64,000 bases of DNA from Chrysaora quinquecirrha (Eukaryota > Cnidaria > Scyphozoa > Semaeostomeae > Pelagiidae). This document shows, in pieces, positions 21,301-28,339 of this stretch (position 1 is the first letter of the stretch; each line of letters opens with the position of its first letter). Below the pieces are notes generated by a model. That model searched no databases. It saw only the letters and a list, made by a program, of their open reading frames with translations, and had not been told where the DNA came from. The stretch is taken from assembly GCA_014526335.1 (NCBI GenBank), contig JACTAT010000087.1:94500-158499 (forward strand), given 5' to 3'. Position numbers and translations under genes: made by a program.

Positions 21301-24035
21301 CTACCATTTTACTGAAGAGGACTTTGTGAAGAAACCGCAAGAAACCGCAAGAAGCTCTGGAGAGAGCAGAGTCCATTTAACCCTGCAAAATGGCCGATTT
21401 TTTCGAGAGTTATCCAAAAGAATGGGCCTTCTTTATGCCTCTCGGAATAATCAAGAAAAAATGAGGATGCAGAAAAGGTCTCAAAGGAAAGAAAGAAAAC
21501 ACCAAAATAATTATGCTCGACAAAAAAGAGCTAAAATATTCCTTACCTCAAAGTATGGACACTCTGCCATGTGTTCCTCGGTATTTTTTAACCGTCCACG
21601 CCAACAGCATCCAAACTTTTTGTTCACGCATTGAACATTCTCGTTCAATATTCTTTCAACAAAACGATCGAGAAAATACTGTTCTTTCCTCTTGACCGTT
21701 GTTCCATCTTTCGGACAAACAAATCCTCCATCCTGTGATGTTTTGTCTATGAAACATGCCAGACAACAAAGGTGGCCACAAATTGTCTGAATGATTGGAG
21801 TCCTCAAACGGGAACAAACACAGCACTTATAGCGTTGAATGACAGTAGTATTGTCTTCCATGTATTGTTGCATTGTTGAGCGGTTGCGGTTGCTGAGGTA
21901 AGATTTCTTCATGAAAAAGAGACCAGCTCTTATGGTTTGCTTCATTTTATAGTATTTTATTTTGTTCTGTTTTTTCAAAATGATACGAAAAAACACATAA
22001 CAGTTGGGAATAAATTTTTATGAATTTTGAATGCAGGTTTTTGTGCAACTTTGACGAAACTGAGTTAGGCTAAAGGGATGACTCGATTTTGATTTCAGAA
22101 AAAGTTTGCAGTTATGGGGATAAGAATTTATTTATGTGCGATTTTGTTGAAGCTGAGTTAGGCTAAAGGGATAACTCCATTTTGATTTGAGAACAAGTTT
22201 GCAGTTATGGGGATAAGAATTTATTTATGTCCGATTTTGATGAAGCTGAGTTAGGCTAAAGGGATGACTCCATTTTGATTTGAGAAAAAGTTTGCAGTTA
22301 TGGGGATAAGAATTTATTTATGTGCGATTTTGATGAAGCTGAGTTAGGCTAAAGGGATGACTCCATTTTGATTTGAGAAAAAGTTTGCAGTTATGGGGAT
22401 AAGAATTTATTTATGTGCGATTTTGATGAAGCTGAGTTAGGCTAAAGGGATGACTCCATTTTGATTTGAGAAAAAGTTTGCAGTTATGGGGATAAGAATT
22501 TATTTATGTGCGATTTTGTTGAAGCTGAGTTAGGCTAAAGGGATGACTCCATTTTGATTTGAGAAAAAGTTTGCAGTTATGGGGATAAGAATTTATTTAT
22601 GTGCGATTTTGTTGAAGCTGAGTTAGGCTAAAGGGATGACTCGTTTTGGTTTCAGGAAAAGTTTGCAGTCGATGGGATAAGAATTTATTTTTGTGTGTTT
22701 TTGTTGAAGCTGAGTTAGGCTAAAGGGATGACTCGATTTTGGTTTCAGGAAAAGTTTGCAGTTGTTGGGATAAGAATTTATTTATGTGTGATTTTGATGA
22801 AGATGCAGTGTGACCAGATTTCAATTTGGTAATTATGCCAAAACTGCTTTAAAATTATGCCAGATTTGCCAAAATTATGCTAGATTTCAAACGGAGGCTG
22901 TTATTATCGAAAAAGAGGCTTGCGCATGCGTATAATTACACAAAAACGAGAAAATTTGTTGGAATTTTACTTCTGAACATGAGTATTTAGAACCTAAAAC
23001 AAACAAAATCGATTAAACTTCAAATATAATAGAAAGCACAAATTGTTAATACAATGTCATCATCATTGCCTTGCTGCCGGACACTGATTTATAATGAGAG
23101 ACAGCTAAATTACCGAATAGACACACATGAAAAAACGATTAACAGCCAAATGTTAAAATTATGCCAAAATTATGCTAGATTTCAGATTATGCTAGATTTA
23201 ATGCTAAACAACAAATTTCGGGTGAAATTATGCTAAAAGCATAATATTATGCTAGATCTGGTCACACTGTGAAGATGAGTTAGGCTAAAGGGATGACTCG
23301 ATTTTGGTTTCAGGAAAAGTTTGCAGTTGTTGGGATAAGAATTTATTTATGTGTGATTTTGACGAAACTGAGATATAGGCTAAAGGGATGAATTCATTTT
23401 GATTTGAGAAAAAGTTTGCAGTTATGGGGATAAGAATTTATTTATGTGTGATTTTGACGAAACTGAGATAGGCTACAGGGGTGAATTCATTTTGATTTCA
23501 GAAAACGTTTGCAGTTGTTGGGATAATAATTTATTTATGTATGGGTTTGGTAAAGCTGAGTTAGGCTAAAGGGATGACTCCATTTTGATTTTCGGGAAAG
23601 TTTGCAGTATGAAATTCAATTTATTTTTTTTCAACTGGCTTTCTTGAAATCACTGCATGCAGTGGTCCGAAGGGTCTGAAGTGCCCGAAGTGACCCGCCA
23701 AGCGCAAAAGGCCGCACGCAAATGGTATGGTAGCACCACCAATGCCACCAATGCGACCAATGATATTTGTAGCGCTCACAAGGTGCAGCAGAGACGGACA
23801 ATGGACAATAGCGAGTTTTAGCCCGTGCAGCAGTCAACAGACTAAGAGAGAGGAGATACATACAATCTCTTTTTGTTAAGTGTACTGCGATGCGCAGGCT
23901 ACAAGTTTTGAGTTTTGATGTGGACCAAAAACATGGCAGTAATTATAAAAGATGATTTCATACCTTAGACCCAGTCTTCTTAGCGGCAGCTCCATCAGTT
24001 GTTTGGTCAAATATTGTTCGAAGGTATGATCTGAC
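4552..24035 (-). CDS. ATP9B: Class-2 P4-ATPase (ATP9A/ATP9B-like), 3' half, block A copy lacking the last exon
   Basis: Minus-strand exons: 24035-23964, 17664-17485, 16256-16095, 14811-14719, 13647-13564, 13401-13354, 12499-12377, 11844-11746, 11267-11178, 10204-9995, 9585-9497, 8947-8881, 6441-6377, 5833-5725, 5275-5218 and 4755-4552. Each is bounded by AG and GT, and the phases chain in frame. They encode the nucleotide-binding loop ([23 protein letters not shown]), the hinge motifs ([23 protein letters not shown]) and the C-terminal membrane helices ending in LRKYF. The first two exons occur only here and not in block B. The exon that should join [11 protein letters not shown] to VRSYLR was not found; it probably lies in a gap. 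The terminal coding exon found in block B is missing here because of a 379-bp deletion near 4020, so this copy ends with a split codon at 4552 and no proper C-terminus. Confidence 0.9.
6130..6345. repeat. Dispersed repeat family (copies at 31390-31595, 50500-50790, 56880-57150, 57420-57600)
   Basis: Shared landmarks are CCAAGTGAGAAAA, CTCTTTCTGTCTACA, GAACTGGCC and AACAATCCTCGCTGTAAT. In the larger copies these are joined to TTTCGGTCTGTTTCTGACG and AGTGTCAGACGAA-type ends, also seen at 8665-8730, 31985-32040 and 63290-63850. A non-autonomous element fragmented through introns and spacers is the likely source. Confidence 0.6.
6753..8381. mobile_element. Mutator-like non-autonomous element, A copy only
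   Basis: Terminal inverted repeats of about 200 bp (6753-6960 and 8180-8381) begin ACAGGAGGCCCAATCGCATA. They are flanked by a 9-bp direct repeat, GGCCATGCC, at 6744-6752 and 8382-8390. Long inverted repeats plus a 9-bp target duplication are typical of Mutator-like elements. No transposase is visible in the ~1.2-kb interior, which has a second inverted pair around GCGAAGCGCGGGAGGCG (about 6968 and 7775). Block B lacks the element near 31975. Confidence 0.8.
9146..9416. repeat. (TCA)n microsatellite, long allele
   Basis: Nearly uninterrupted TCA/TCG/TTA triplets lie in an ATPase intron. The matching position in block B (about 32467-32525) has far fewer triplets. The poly-Ser or poly-Met frames across it are not genes. 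Confidence 0.95.
9995..10204 (-). CDS. ATP9B: P4-ATPase hinge exon ([10 protein letters not shown]), block A
   Basis: The 210-bp exon encodes [32 protein letters not shown] and [20 protein letters not shown], ending at AAG|gtaata. GDGxNDV is the Mg2+-coordinating hinge motif of the P domain. The block B copy (33328-33119) gives an identical translation, at a constant offset of 23124. Confidence 0.95.
10568..10745 (-). mobile_element. tRNA-derived SINE, family 1 (block A)
   Basis: Read on the minus strand, the head carries a tRNA-like B box (GGGTTCGAGCC at the promoter end), then CAGGAGTTTAATGAGG. The 3' body ends in ACCATTTCACCTCCACC. Copies with the same layout occur at 33690-33870, 11955-12108, 35495-35640, 29559-29732, 55618-55790, 54755-54835 (head only) and 61010-61092 (tail only, plus strand). 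Confidence 0.7.
11955..12108 (-). mobile_element. tRNA-derived SINE, family 1 (block A)
   Basis: The body reads AAATGGTGTATTTAAAGCCA on the plus strand and the head contains GGTGCTCGAACCCCGTCCTC. The block B allele is 35495-35640. Confidence 0.65.
13850..13990. repeat. Three-copy tandem repeat of about 61 bp, single copy in block B
   Basis: Units contain ATGTCGAATGTCTCATTTTC and AGCTAGATAGTCTC. Block B has one unit at about 37379-37425. Confidence 0.75.
14050..14630. mobile_element. Inverted-repeat element with CAAACATTG-type motifs (block A, long form)
   Basis: The ends are imperfect inverted copies: CAAACGATCATATATTGTTTG on the left, and on the right GCAAACAATGTTTGATCGTT followed by TGGCCAG. 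The interior is rich in further AAACATTG/AAGCAAAA units. The block B equivalent (37464-37799) is about 245 bp shorter. Fragments of the family occur at 6635-6740, 8385-8580, 27445-27510, 28985-29320, 31905-31980, 43860, 48290-48360 and 48530-48560. Confidence 0.6.
15300..15605. mobile_element. Degenerate MITE with GTTTACACGAG...CGTCTAAACG ends
   Basis: Inverted themes AAAGTGGATAGGATC and GATCGGATCCACTTTAG lie near the two ends, outside a pair of TTTACAC/TCTAAAC motifs. Block B has the same insertion at about 38470-38765. No coding potential. Confidence 0.45.
16300..16435. repeat. CCACCACA-rich fragment related to the foldback element at 26031
   Basis: Repeated CCACCACA(G)TA and AAGCATAATAACCCACCACA units are present; the block B allele is 39460-39595. 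A longer degenerate stretch with the same units is at 17755-18030 (block A only). Confidence 0.6.
16568..16815. mobile_element. MITE with TACCGTATTTC termini
   Basis: Left end TACCGTATTTC followed by CGAATAAGC; right end GAAATACGGTA. These are inverted and about 248 bp apart. The block B allele is about 39725-39972. Confidence 0.65.
17485..17664 (-). CDS. ATP9B: P4-ATPase N-domain exon present only in block A
   Basis: The 180-bp exon encodes [25 protein letters not shown], a variable acidic insert and finally NYQAASPDE. It joins in phase 0 to VALVKWTES at 16256. Acceptor is GTCTTAG and donor is GAG|gtgaat. Block B ends in an N run about 300 bp before the position this exon would occupy, so its absence there is not informative. 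Confidence 0.93.
18072..18442. mobile_element. MITE with TACACGTTTTTTTATAAGAA termini (copy 1)
   Basis: The left end TTACACGTTTTTTTTTATAAG and an inverted right end (CTTATAAAAAAAACGTGTA) enclose AT-rich sequence with repeated TTAAGAACAT units. Other copies: 19917-20294 and 55224-55584; a single end is at about 62538. Confidence 0.65.
19116..20739. mobile_element. Foldback element, 1624 bp, with 5-bp target duplication
   Basis: Both ends read CACCCCGTGTAACGTGTGTG inward. The next ~200 bp on each arm hold GTACCGTGGGGGATGTTCAG-type subrepeats. The arms continue as inverted copies through GATCAGCTG, CAACGGAAAA and CATGAATGTCAAG-type blocks, so each arm is about 330-400 bp. ATTTT flanks both sides (19111-19115 and 20740-20744). 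No transposase is seen. A MITE (19917-20294) is nested inside. A related partial arm lies at 24349-24540. Confidence 0.8.
19917..20294. mobile_element. MITE with ATACACGTATTTTTTTATAAG termini (copy 2), nested
   Basis: Inverted ends ATACACGTATTTTTTTATAAG and CTTATAAAAAAATACGTGTAT lie about 378 bp apart inside the foldback element. The interior contains the AGTTTCTTAA-type motifs shared with the copy at 55224. Confidence 0.7.
20932..21255 (+). pseudogene. 3' fragment of a non-LTR retrotransposon (reverse-transcriptase C-terminus)
   Basis: The open frame encodes [20 protein letters not shown] followed by a Cys-His cluster, [16 protein letters not shown]. This resembles the Zn-knuckle at the end of LINE ORF2 proteins (CxxC...EHxLxxC). 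The frame ends TAG at about 21216 and is followed by TATATATATA and a run of about 14 A, as in a retrotransposon 3' end. The RT core is absent, so the copy is 5'-truncated. Confidence 0.6.
21547..21945 (-). CDS. TRAF-like RING finger plus TRAF-type zinc finger, single exon, partial
   Basis: An open frame on the minus strand encodes a [31 protein letters not shown], then FVCPKDG. The spacing C-x2-C...C-x-H-x2-C-x2-C...C-x2-D is the TRAF-type RING signature ending in Asp. About 30 residues later comes a TRAF-type zinc finger: [10 protein letters not shown]...H-x3-C. The frame then meets a strong donor, GAG|gtaagg, at 21547, so this is probably the first coding exon of a longer gene. No further zinc fingers, coiled coil or MATH domain were found downstream to 17700. 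The start is uncertain: in-frame Met codons occur at 21996, 21945 and further in. It lies in the ATPase intron between exons 24035-23964 and 17664-17485, on the same strand, right beside the 93-bp satellite. It may be a fragment, a duplicated exon or a nested gene. Confidence 0.65.
22050..23620. repeat. 93-bp satellite array, interrupted by a hAT-like MITE
   Basis: GAGTTAGGCTAAAGGGATGA recurs at 22062, 22155, 22248, 22341, 22434, 22527, 22620 and 22712, a spacing of 93 bp (once 92). It resumes after the MITE at 23277 with more divergent units. Each unit also holds GTTTGCAGTTATGGGGATAA and AATTTATTTATGTG. The middle units are the most similar to each other. Confidence 0.95.
22806..23269. mobile_element. 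hAT-like MITE, 464 bp, 8-bp target duplication
   Basis: Both ends read CAGTGTGACCAGAT inward. The 8-bp duplication TGAAGATG flanks it exactly at 22798-22805 and 23270-23277. The interior has AATTATGCTAGATTT-type subrepeats and no transposase. CAGTG-type ends with an 8-bp duplication are characteristic of the hAT superfamily. Confidence 0.88.
23964..24035 (-). CDS. ATP9B: P4-ATPase N-domain exon (VRSYLR...GSK), block A only
   Basis: The 72-bp, phase-0 exon encodes [20 protein letters not shown] followed by TGSK. This matches the family position just after the GADTMDEIQSHV-type segment and before the IRRNVV exon. Acceptor TCAAG and donor AAG|gtatga. A 6.3-kb intron full of repeats and a RING exon separates it from 17664. 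Confidence 0.85.
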
Positions 24036-24554
24036 CTTGATGAAAAGAAGAGTGAATTGATTGTATTGATAGAATAATGAGGAATCCAGGGCAAACCAAG
24101 GTTCAGGAAATTAAAAGGCATTGTTCTGAGCAATCTTACCAACTCCGTCAAAAAGAACTTCCAAACAAGCGCCAGTTAATACCATATCACCCTTCAATTG
24201 AAATATTGAGTTCCCAGGAGGGGGGGGGGGAATTACTTAAGGATGGACGGGCATGTGTTGCGGAGATCTTGCCGATCATACCATCTATAGTGCAGACAGA
24301 GACCTTGTATTATGGGTAATATCAACCCATGTAATGTGTGTGCAGTACGGTGTGGAGAATATTCAATACAGTAAAGAGGGGTAACATGATTGCTGTGGTG
24401 AGGCATCTTGGAGTACGGTGGCAGATGTGCAGTACGGTGGAGTCACATTAAAGATCTTTGGTCACATTATGATTGCCTTGGCAAAAGTTCAGTATTGTGG
24501 GGGATATCTTCGAGTACGGTGGGGAATATTCAGTACTGAATCCCAGTTATCGCT

Positions 24555-25054
24555 NNNNNNNNNNNNNNNNNNNNNNNNNNNNNNNNNNNNNNNNNNNNNN
24601 NNNNNNNNNNNNNNNNNNNNNNNNNNNNNNNNNNNNNNNNNNNNNNNNNNNNNNNNNNNNNNNNNNNNNNNNNNNNNNNNNNNNNNNNNNNNNNNNNNNN
24701 NNNNNNNNNNNNNNNNNNNNNNNNNNNNNNNNNNNNNNNNNNNNNNNNNNNNNNNNNNNNNNNNNNNNNNNNNNNNNNNNNNNNNNNNNNNNNNNNNNNN
24801 NNNNNNNNNNNNNNNNNNNNNNNNNNNNNNNNNNNNNNNNNNNNNNNNNNNNNNNNNNNNNNNNNNNNNNNNNNNNNNNNNNNNNNNNNNNNNNNNNNNN
24901 NNNNNNNNNNNNNNNNNNNNNNNNNNNNNNNNNNNNNNNNNNNNNNNNNNNNNNNNNNNNNNNNNNNNNNNNNNNNNNNNNNNNNNNNNNNNNNNNNNNN
25001 NNNNNNNNNNNNNNNNNNNNNNNNNNNNNNNNNNNNNNNNNNNNNNNNNNNNNN
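24555..25054. other. Assembly gap, 500 N
   Basis: A run of exactly 500 N, a conventional placeholder length, so the true gap size is unknown. One ATPase exon (the FKxLHLG segment) is missing from all sequenced parts and may lie here or in the other gap. Confidence 1.
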
Positions 25055-26030
25055 GAGGGGGCTTATTTATAAGTTTAGCATTTTTCTTAAAGAAGTACAT
25101 AAACAAACGACAGAATTTTCTCAACCAACAAAATTTAAAAGTACCAAAAAGCTATTTCGCAAACAAAACTCGCGTTTCTTTTTCTTGTTTTCTTCAGTCA
25201 AAGAAAGTAATATTGTACAGCTATCGTCATATGGAGGATTTTTCTCGAAATAACATTATTTGGTAAATAAGCCCCCCTTCAAATAAGGCCCCATGGGGTC
25301 TTAATCGAGTTCCCTCGAATAAGGCCCCATGGGGGCTTCATTGAGTTCCCTCGAATAAGGCCCTATGGGGGCTCATTCGAGGGGGGGCTTATTTGCAAAA
25401 ATGAATTTCTGGGGCTTATTCGAGGATTTACGGTAAATGCAAAATTGTAGATATTTTAATCCAGGATTGTTTTATTTCTTTAAAAAAATTTAAATGTAAA
25501 AGGCTATTTAGAAGAGTGGTTATTGACTTATAAACTCAATAAAGCTACCAAAGCGTCATTCGACTCAGAAGGACTTATCTTGCAAAGGGGATAACAGCAA
25601 AATGAAAATAAACAGTACAGTTCCCTGAGATAAAGCGGAGTAAAATGAAAAGCGGTGTACCCGAAGGATACGTCCTGGGACCTTTGATGCATCTTTTATT
25701 TAATTATACGAAAAATACAAATAAATAGTAGAAAAAGGAAGGCAAACAAGCAGGCTAAAAAGCTTGGGATGCCAAAAAATACGATCCTGACTAAAGGCTA
25801 AAAGCAAGTAAAAAATGTTTGCTGCATCAAACAAAGAAATTGCGATGTTGTGACTATGTAGACGAATAAATAATCTCGATCTTCGAAAAGTAATATATCA
25901 GCTAAAATATAATTCATTGTACCTTGTTTGAATTATACTTATAATTTTTAGCTACAACTTTCAATTCTTACATGTTAATTCGGAGGTCAATTCAATTCTT
26001 AAATATAGAAGACTTTGCAGTTTGACGTTA

Positions 26031-26956
26031 CACGCTAGCGAATCTATAATCACTACTGTGGTGGATAATCACTACTGTGGTGGTACTATTTGCGTACTGT
26101 TGTGGTAGTCTCTGCGTACTGTGGTGGATAATCACTACTTGTGGTGGTTTACTATGCTTGCGGTGGTGGCAGTTTTGGCGTACTGTGGTGGATAATCACT
26201 ACTTGTGGTGGTTTACTATGCTTGCGGTGGTGGCAGTTTTGGCGTACTGTGGTGGATAATCACTACTTGTGGTTGTTTACTATGCTTGCGGTGGTGGCAG
26301 TTTTGGCGTACTGTGGCGGATAATCACTACTTGTGGTGGTTTACTATGCTTGCGGTGGTGGCAGTTTTGGCTTACTGTGGTGGATAATCACTACTTGTGG
26401 TGGTTTACTATGCTTGCGGTGGTGGCAGTTTTGGAGTACTGTGGTGGATAATCACTACTGTGGTGGTATTATTTGCGTACTGTGGTGGTAGTTTTTGCGT
26501 ACTGTGGTGGATAATCACTACTTATGGTGGGTTATAATGCTTTATGTGGTGAATACGAAATCATAGCAAAACTCTATAGATCAAGCAAGAAAAAACCACA
26601 AAATCCACCACAGTACGCCAAAACTGCCACCACCGCAAGCATAGTAAACCACCACAAGTAGTGATTATCCGCCACAGTACGCCAAAACTGCCACCACCGC
26701 AAGCATAGTAAACCACCACAAGTAGTGATTATCCACCACAGTAAGCCAAAACTGCCACCACCGCAAGCATAGTAAACCACCACAAGTAGTGATTATCCAC
26801 CACAGTACTCCAAAACTGCCACCACCGCAAGCATAGTAAACCACCACAAGTAGTGATTATCCACCACAGTACGCAGAAACTACCACCACAGTACGCAATA
26901 GTACCACCACAGTAGTGATTATCCACCACAGTAGTGATTATAGATTCGCTAGCGTG
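26031..26956. mobile_element. Foldback element, 926 bp, 64-bp subrepeats, block B only
   Basis: Perfect termini CACGCTAGCGAATCTATAAT continue inverted for well over 100 bp. Each arm contains tandem 64-bp units (about five left, four right) with ACTTGTGGTGGTTTACTATG and GGTGGTGGCAGTTTTGG. CGTTA flanks both ends (26026-26030 and 26957-26961). Only about 60 bp of non-repeated sequence lies at the centre. Block A shows the site without the element at about 2965. The Trp/Val-rich ORFs across it are artefacts of the repeat. Confidence 0.9.
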
Positions 26957-28205
26957 CGTTAAGACCACTTGATACGACTGCGAGTCGCAAGTGCAACAAA
27001 CTGTTTTAATTATCTTAGACACTAACCGGCTGTTACGGTCCAGTAACCTTATACCTAATAACTGAAACTAATCTTGGGTCTAGCAAGTCCCTGACTAAGT
27101 ACTAATAATCACTTTTTAATGAAAATTTGAATGCAATCCCAATGAGAGTTAATGACGGAGTGAGTGTTTTGGTCTCCCTGCCCCTGCTATCCTCTTGCCT
27201 TGGTCTCCGTACCATTTCGAGGCTGTTATTTGGTTATAACAACCTGAATTCCGGCGGGAACGTCCTCATTCACGTTTGTAGAACTTCCCACCTGAGTTCC
27301 AATCCCCGTATGCTGGATAGTCACTGACCATAGCTTTCTGGCATGCCTTTTAAACAGGCCCACGGGACACAGGCCACAGTTACCCAGCGAAAAACGGGTA
27401 ACTCATAAATCCATTGTTTTTAATATTTGCATTTGAGTGACAAATATCTTCCCATCAACGATCAAACATTGACAAAAATGTTTGATCGTTTGACCAGGGC
27501 CTCAGACTTGTTTTACTTAAAAACGTTTAACTGGCAAGTGGGTATGCAGCATAAGGCTAGTGAGGAAGTGAAAAAATGATAATACTGCTTTTCCACCAAT
27601 CAGATCCATCCGATTCGTTGAACTGACCAATCAAAATGGGTTTAATTTCAACCGGTTTTACCTTTGAACGTGAAAACATTGCATTAATCAGTCTAACACT
27701 GTCTTCCATACGATTAGCAAGAAGTAATGTAAAAGAAGATCTGGTCTACCATTTTAACAAATTCGTAAGTTTAGCATTTGTAGTCAAATAGAGGGTGGTA
27801 AAGGGTAATTGGTGGAACGCGATTGACCGTATTTTGTTATCGTGAAATTTGAAACGCAGTATTCTTTTAACGTGAAACGTGAAAGGCAAACATTTTCATC
27901 GCCGTGAATCGTGATCCTGACCCCCTCTGCTACCCTCCAAATACGCCCCATGAAGAAACGGCGATACATATTTATAACTGATCCAAATTTTTGAAGGCGG
28001 TATGGTTATTGCTTACACCTAATAGCACTAACGGAATCATCTTCCTACTTTAATATTTAACAACAACTCATTAGCTTACTATCAACATAACATTATTATC
28101 AACGGCATATTATAACCTACACTTAAAAAGAAAATATTCTTTAAATATTACCTGGTTTATGTCTCGTATCATGTACATTTGTAAATTCCAATTGTAGTGC
28201 CAAGG

Positions 28206-28339
28206 TTAGGAAAGTTTTGAATAACTTGGCGGAGCAAATGTCTTTCTTAGGAATTTCAGAATGTAAAGAGGCAGACAGCTTACCAGGGTTATGACTGTAA
28301 CTTTCCAATAGAATGCTCCAGAAGTGAAGAAAACTTCAT
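28206..28339 (-). CDS. ATP9B: Terminal coding exon of the class-2 P4-ATPase (only copy in the window)
   Basis: The acceptor is at 28340 (CATAG). The first two bases complete an Asp codon left open by the exon ending at 29803. The 43 sense codons include the final membrane span and the tail [20 protein letters not shown] before TAA at 28208-28206. The pattern LPLY..K.LR...PPSY is the conserved C-terminus of ATP9 proteins. The equivalent sequence is absent from block A: there, sequence matching 28163 joins directly to sequence matching 28543. Confidence 0.93.

Noticed and set aside
22050..23620. CRISPR-like array of evenly spaced repeats
   Set aside because: The whole 93-bp unit is repeated, with no unique spacers, and the DNA is eukaryotic. 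It is a satellite.
24125..24190. Possible exon (VLTGACLEVLFDGV) left of the first gap on the minus strand
   Set aside because: It has a donor-like end but does not match the expected FKxLHLG segment or any ATP9 region.
24418..25266. Long ORFs spanning the first N gap
   Set aside because: The frame is open only because N is translated as X. Real sequence on both sides is repeat DNA.
26077..27022. Series of Trp/Val/Cys-rich ORFs of about 60-97 residues spaced 64 bp apart, on both strands
   Set aside because: They are translations of the 64-bp subrepeats of the foldback element, in different frames.
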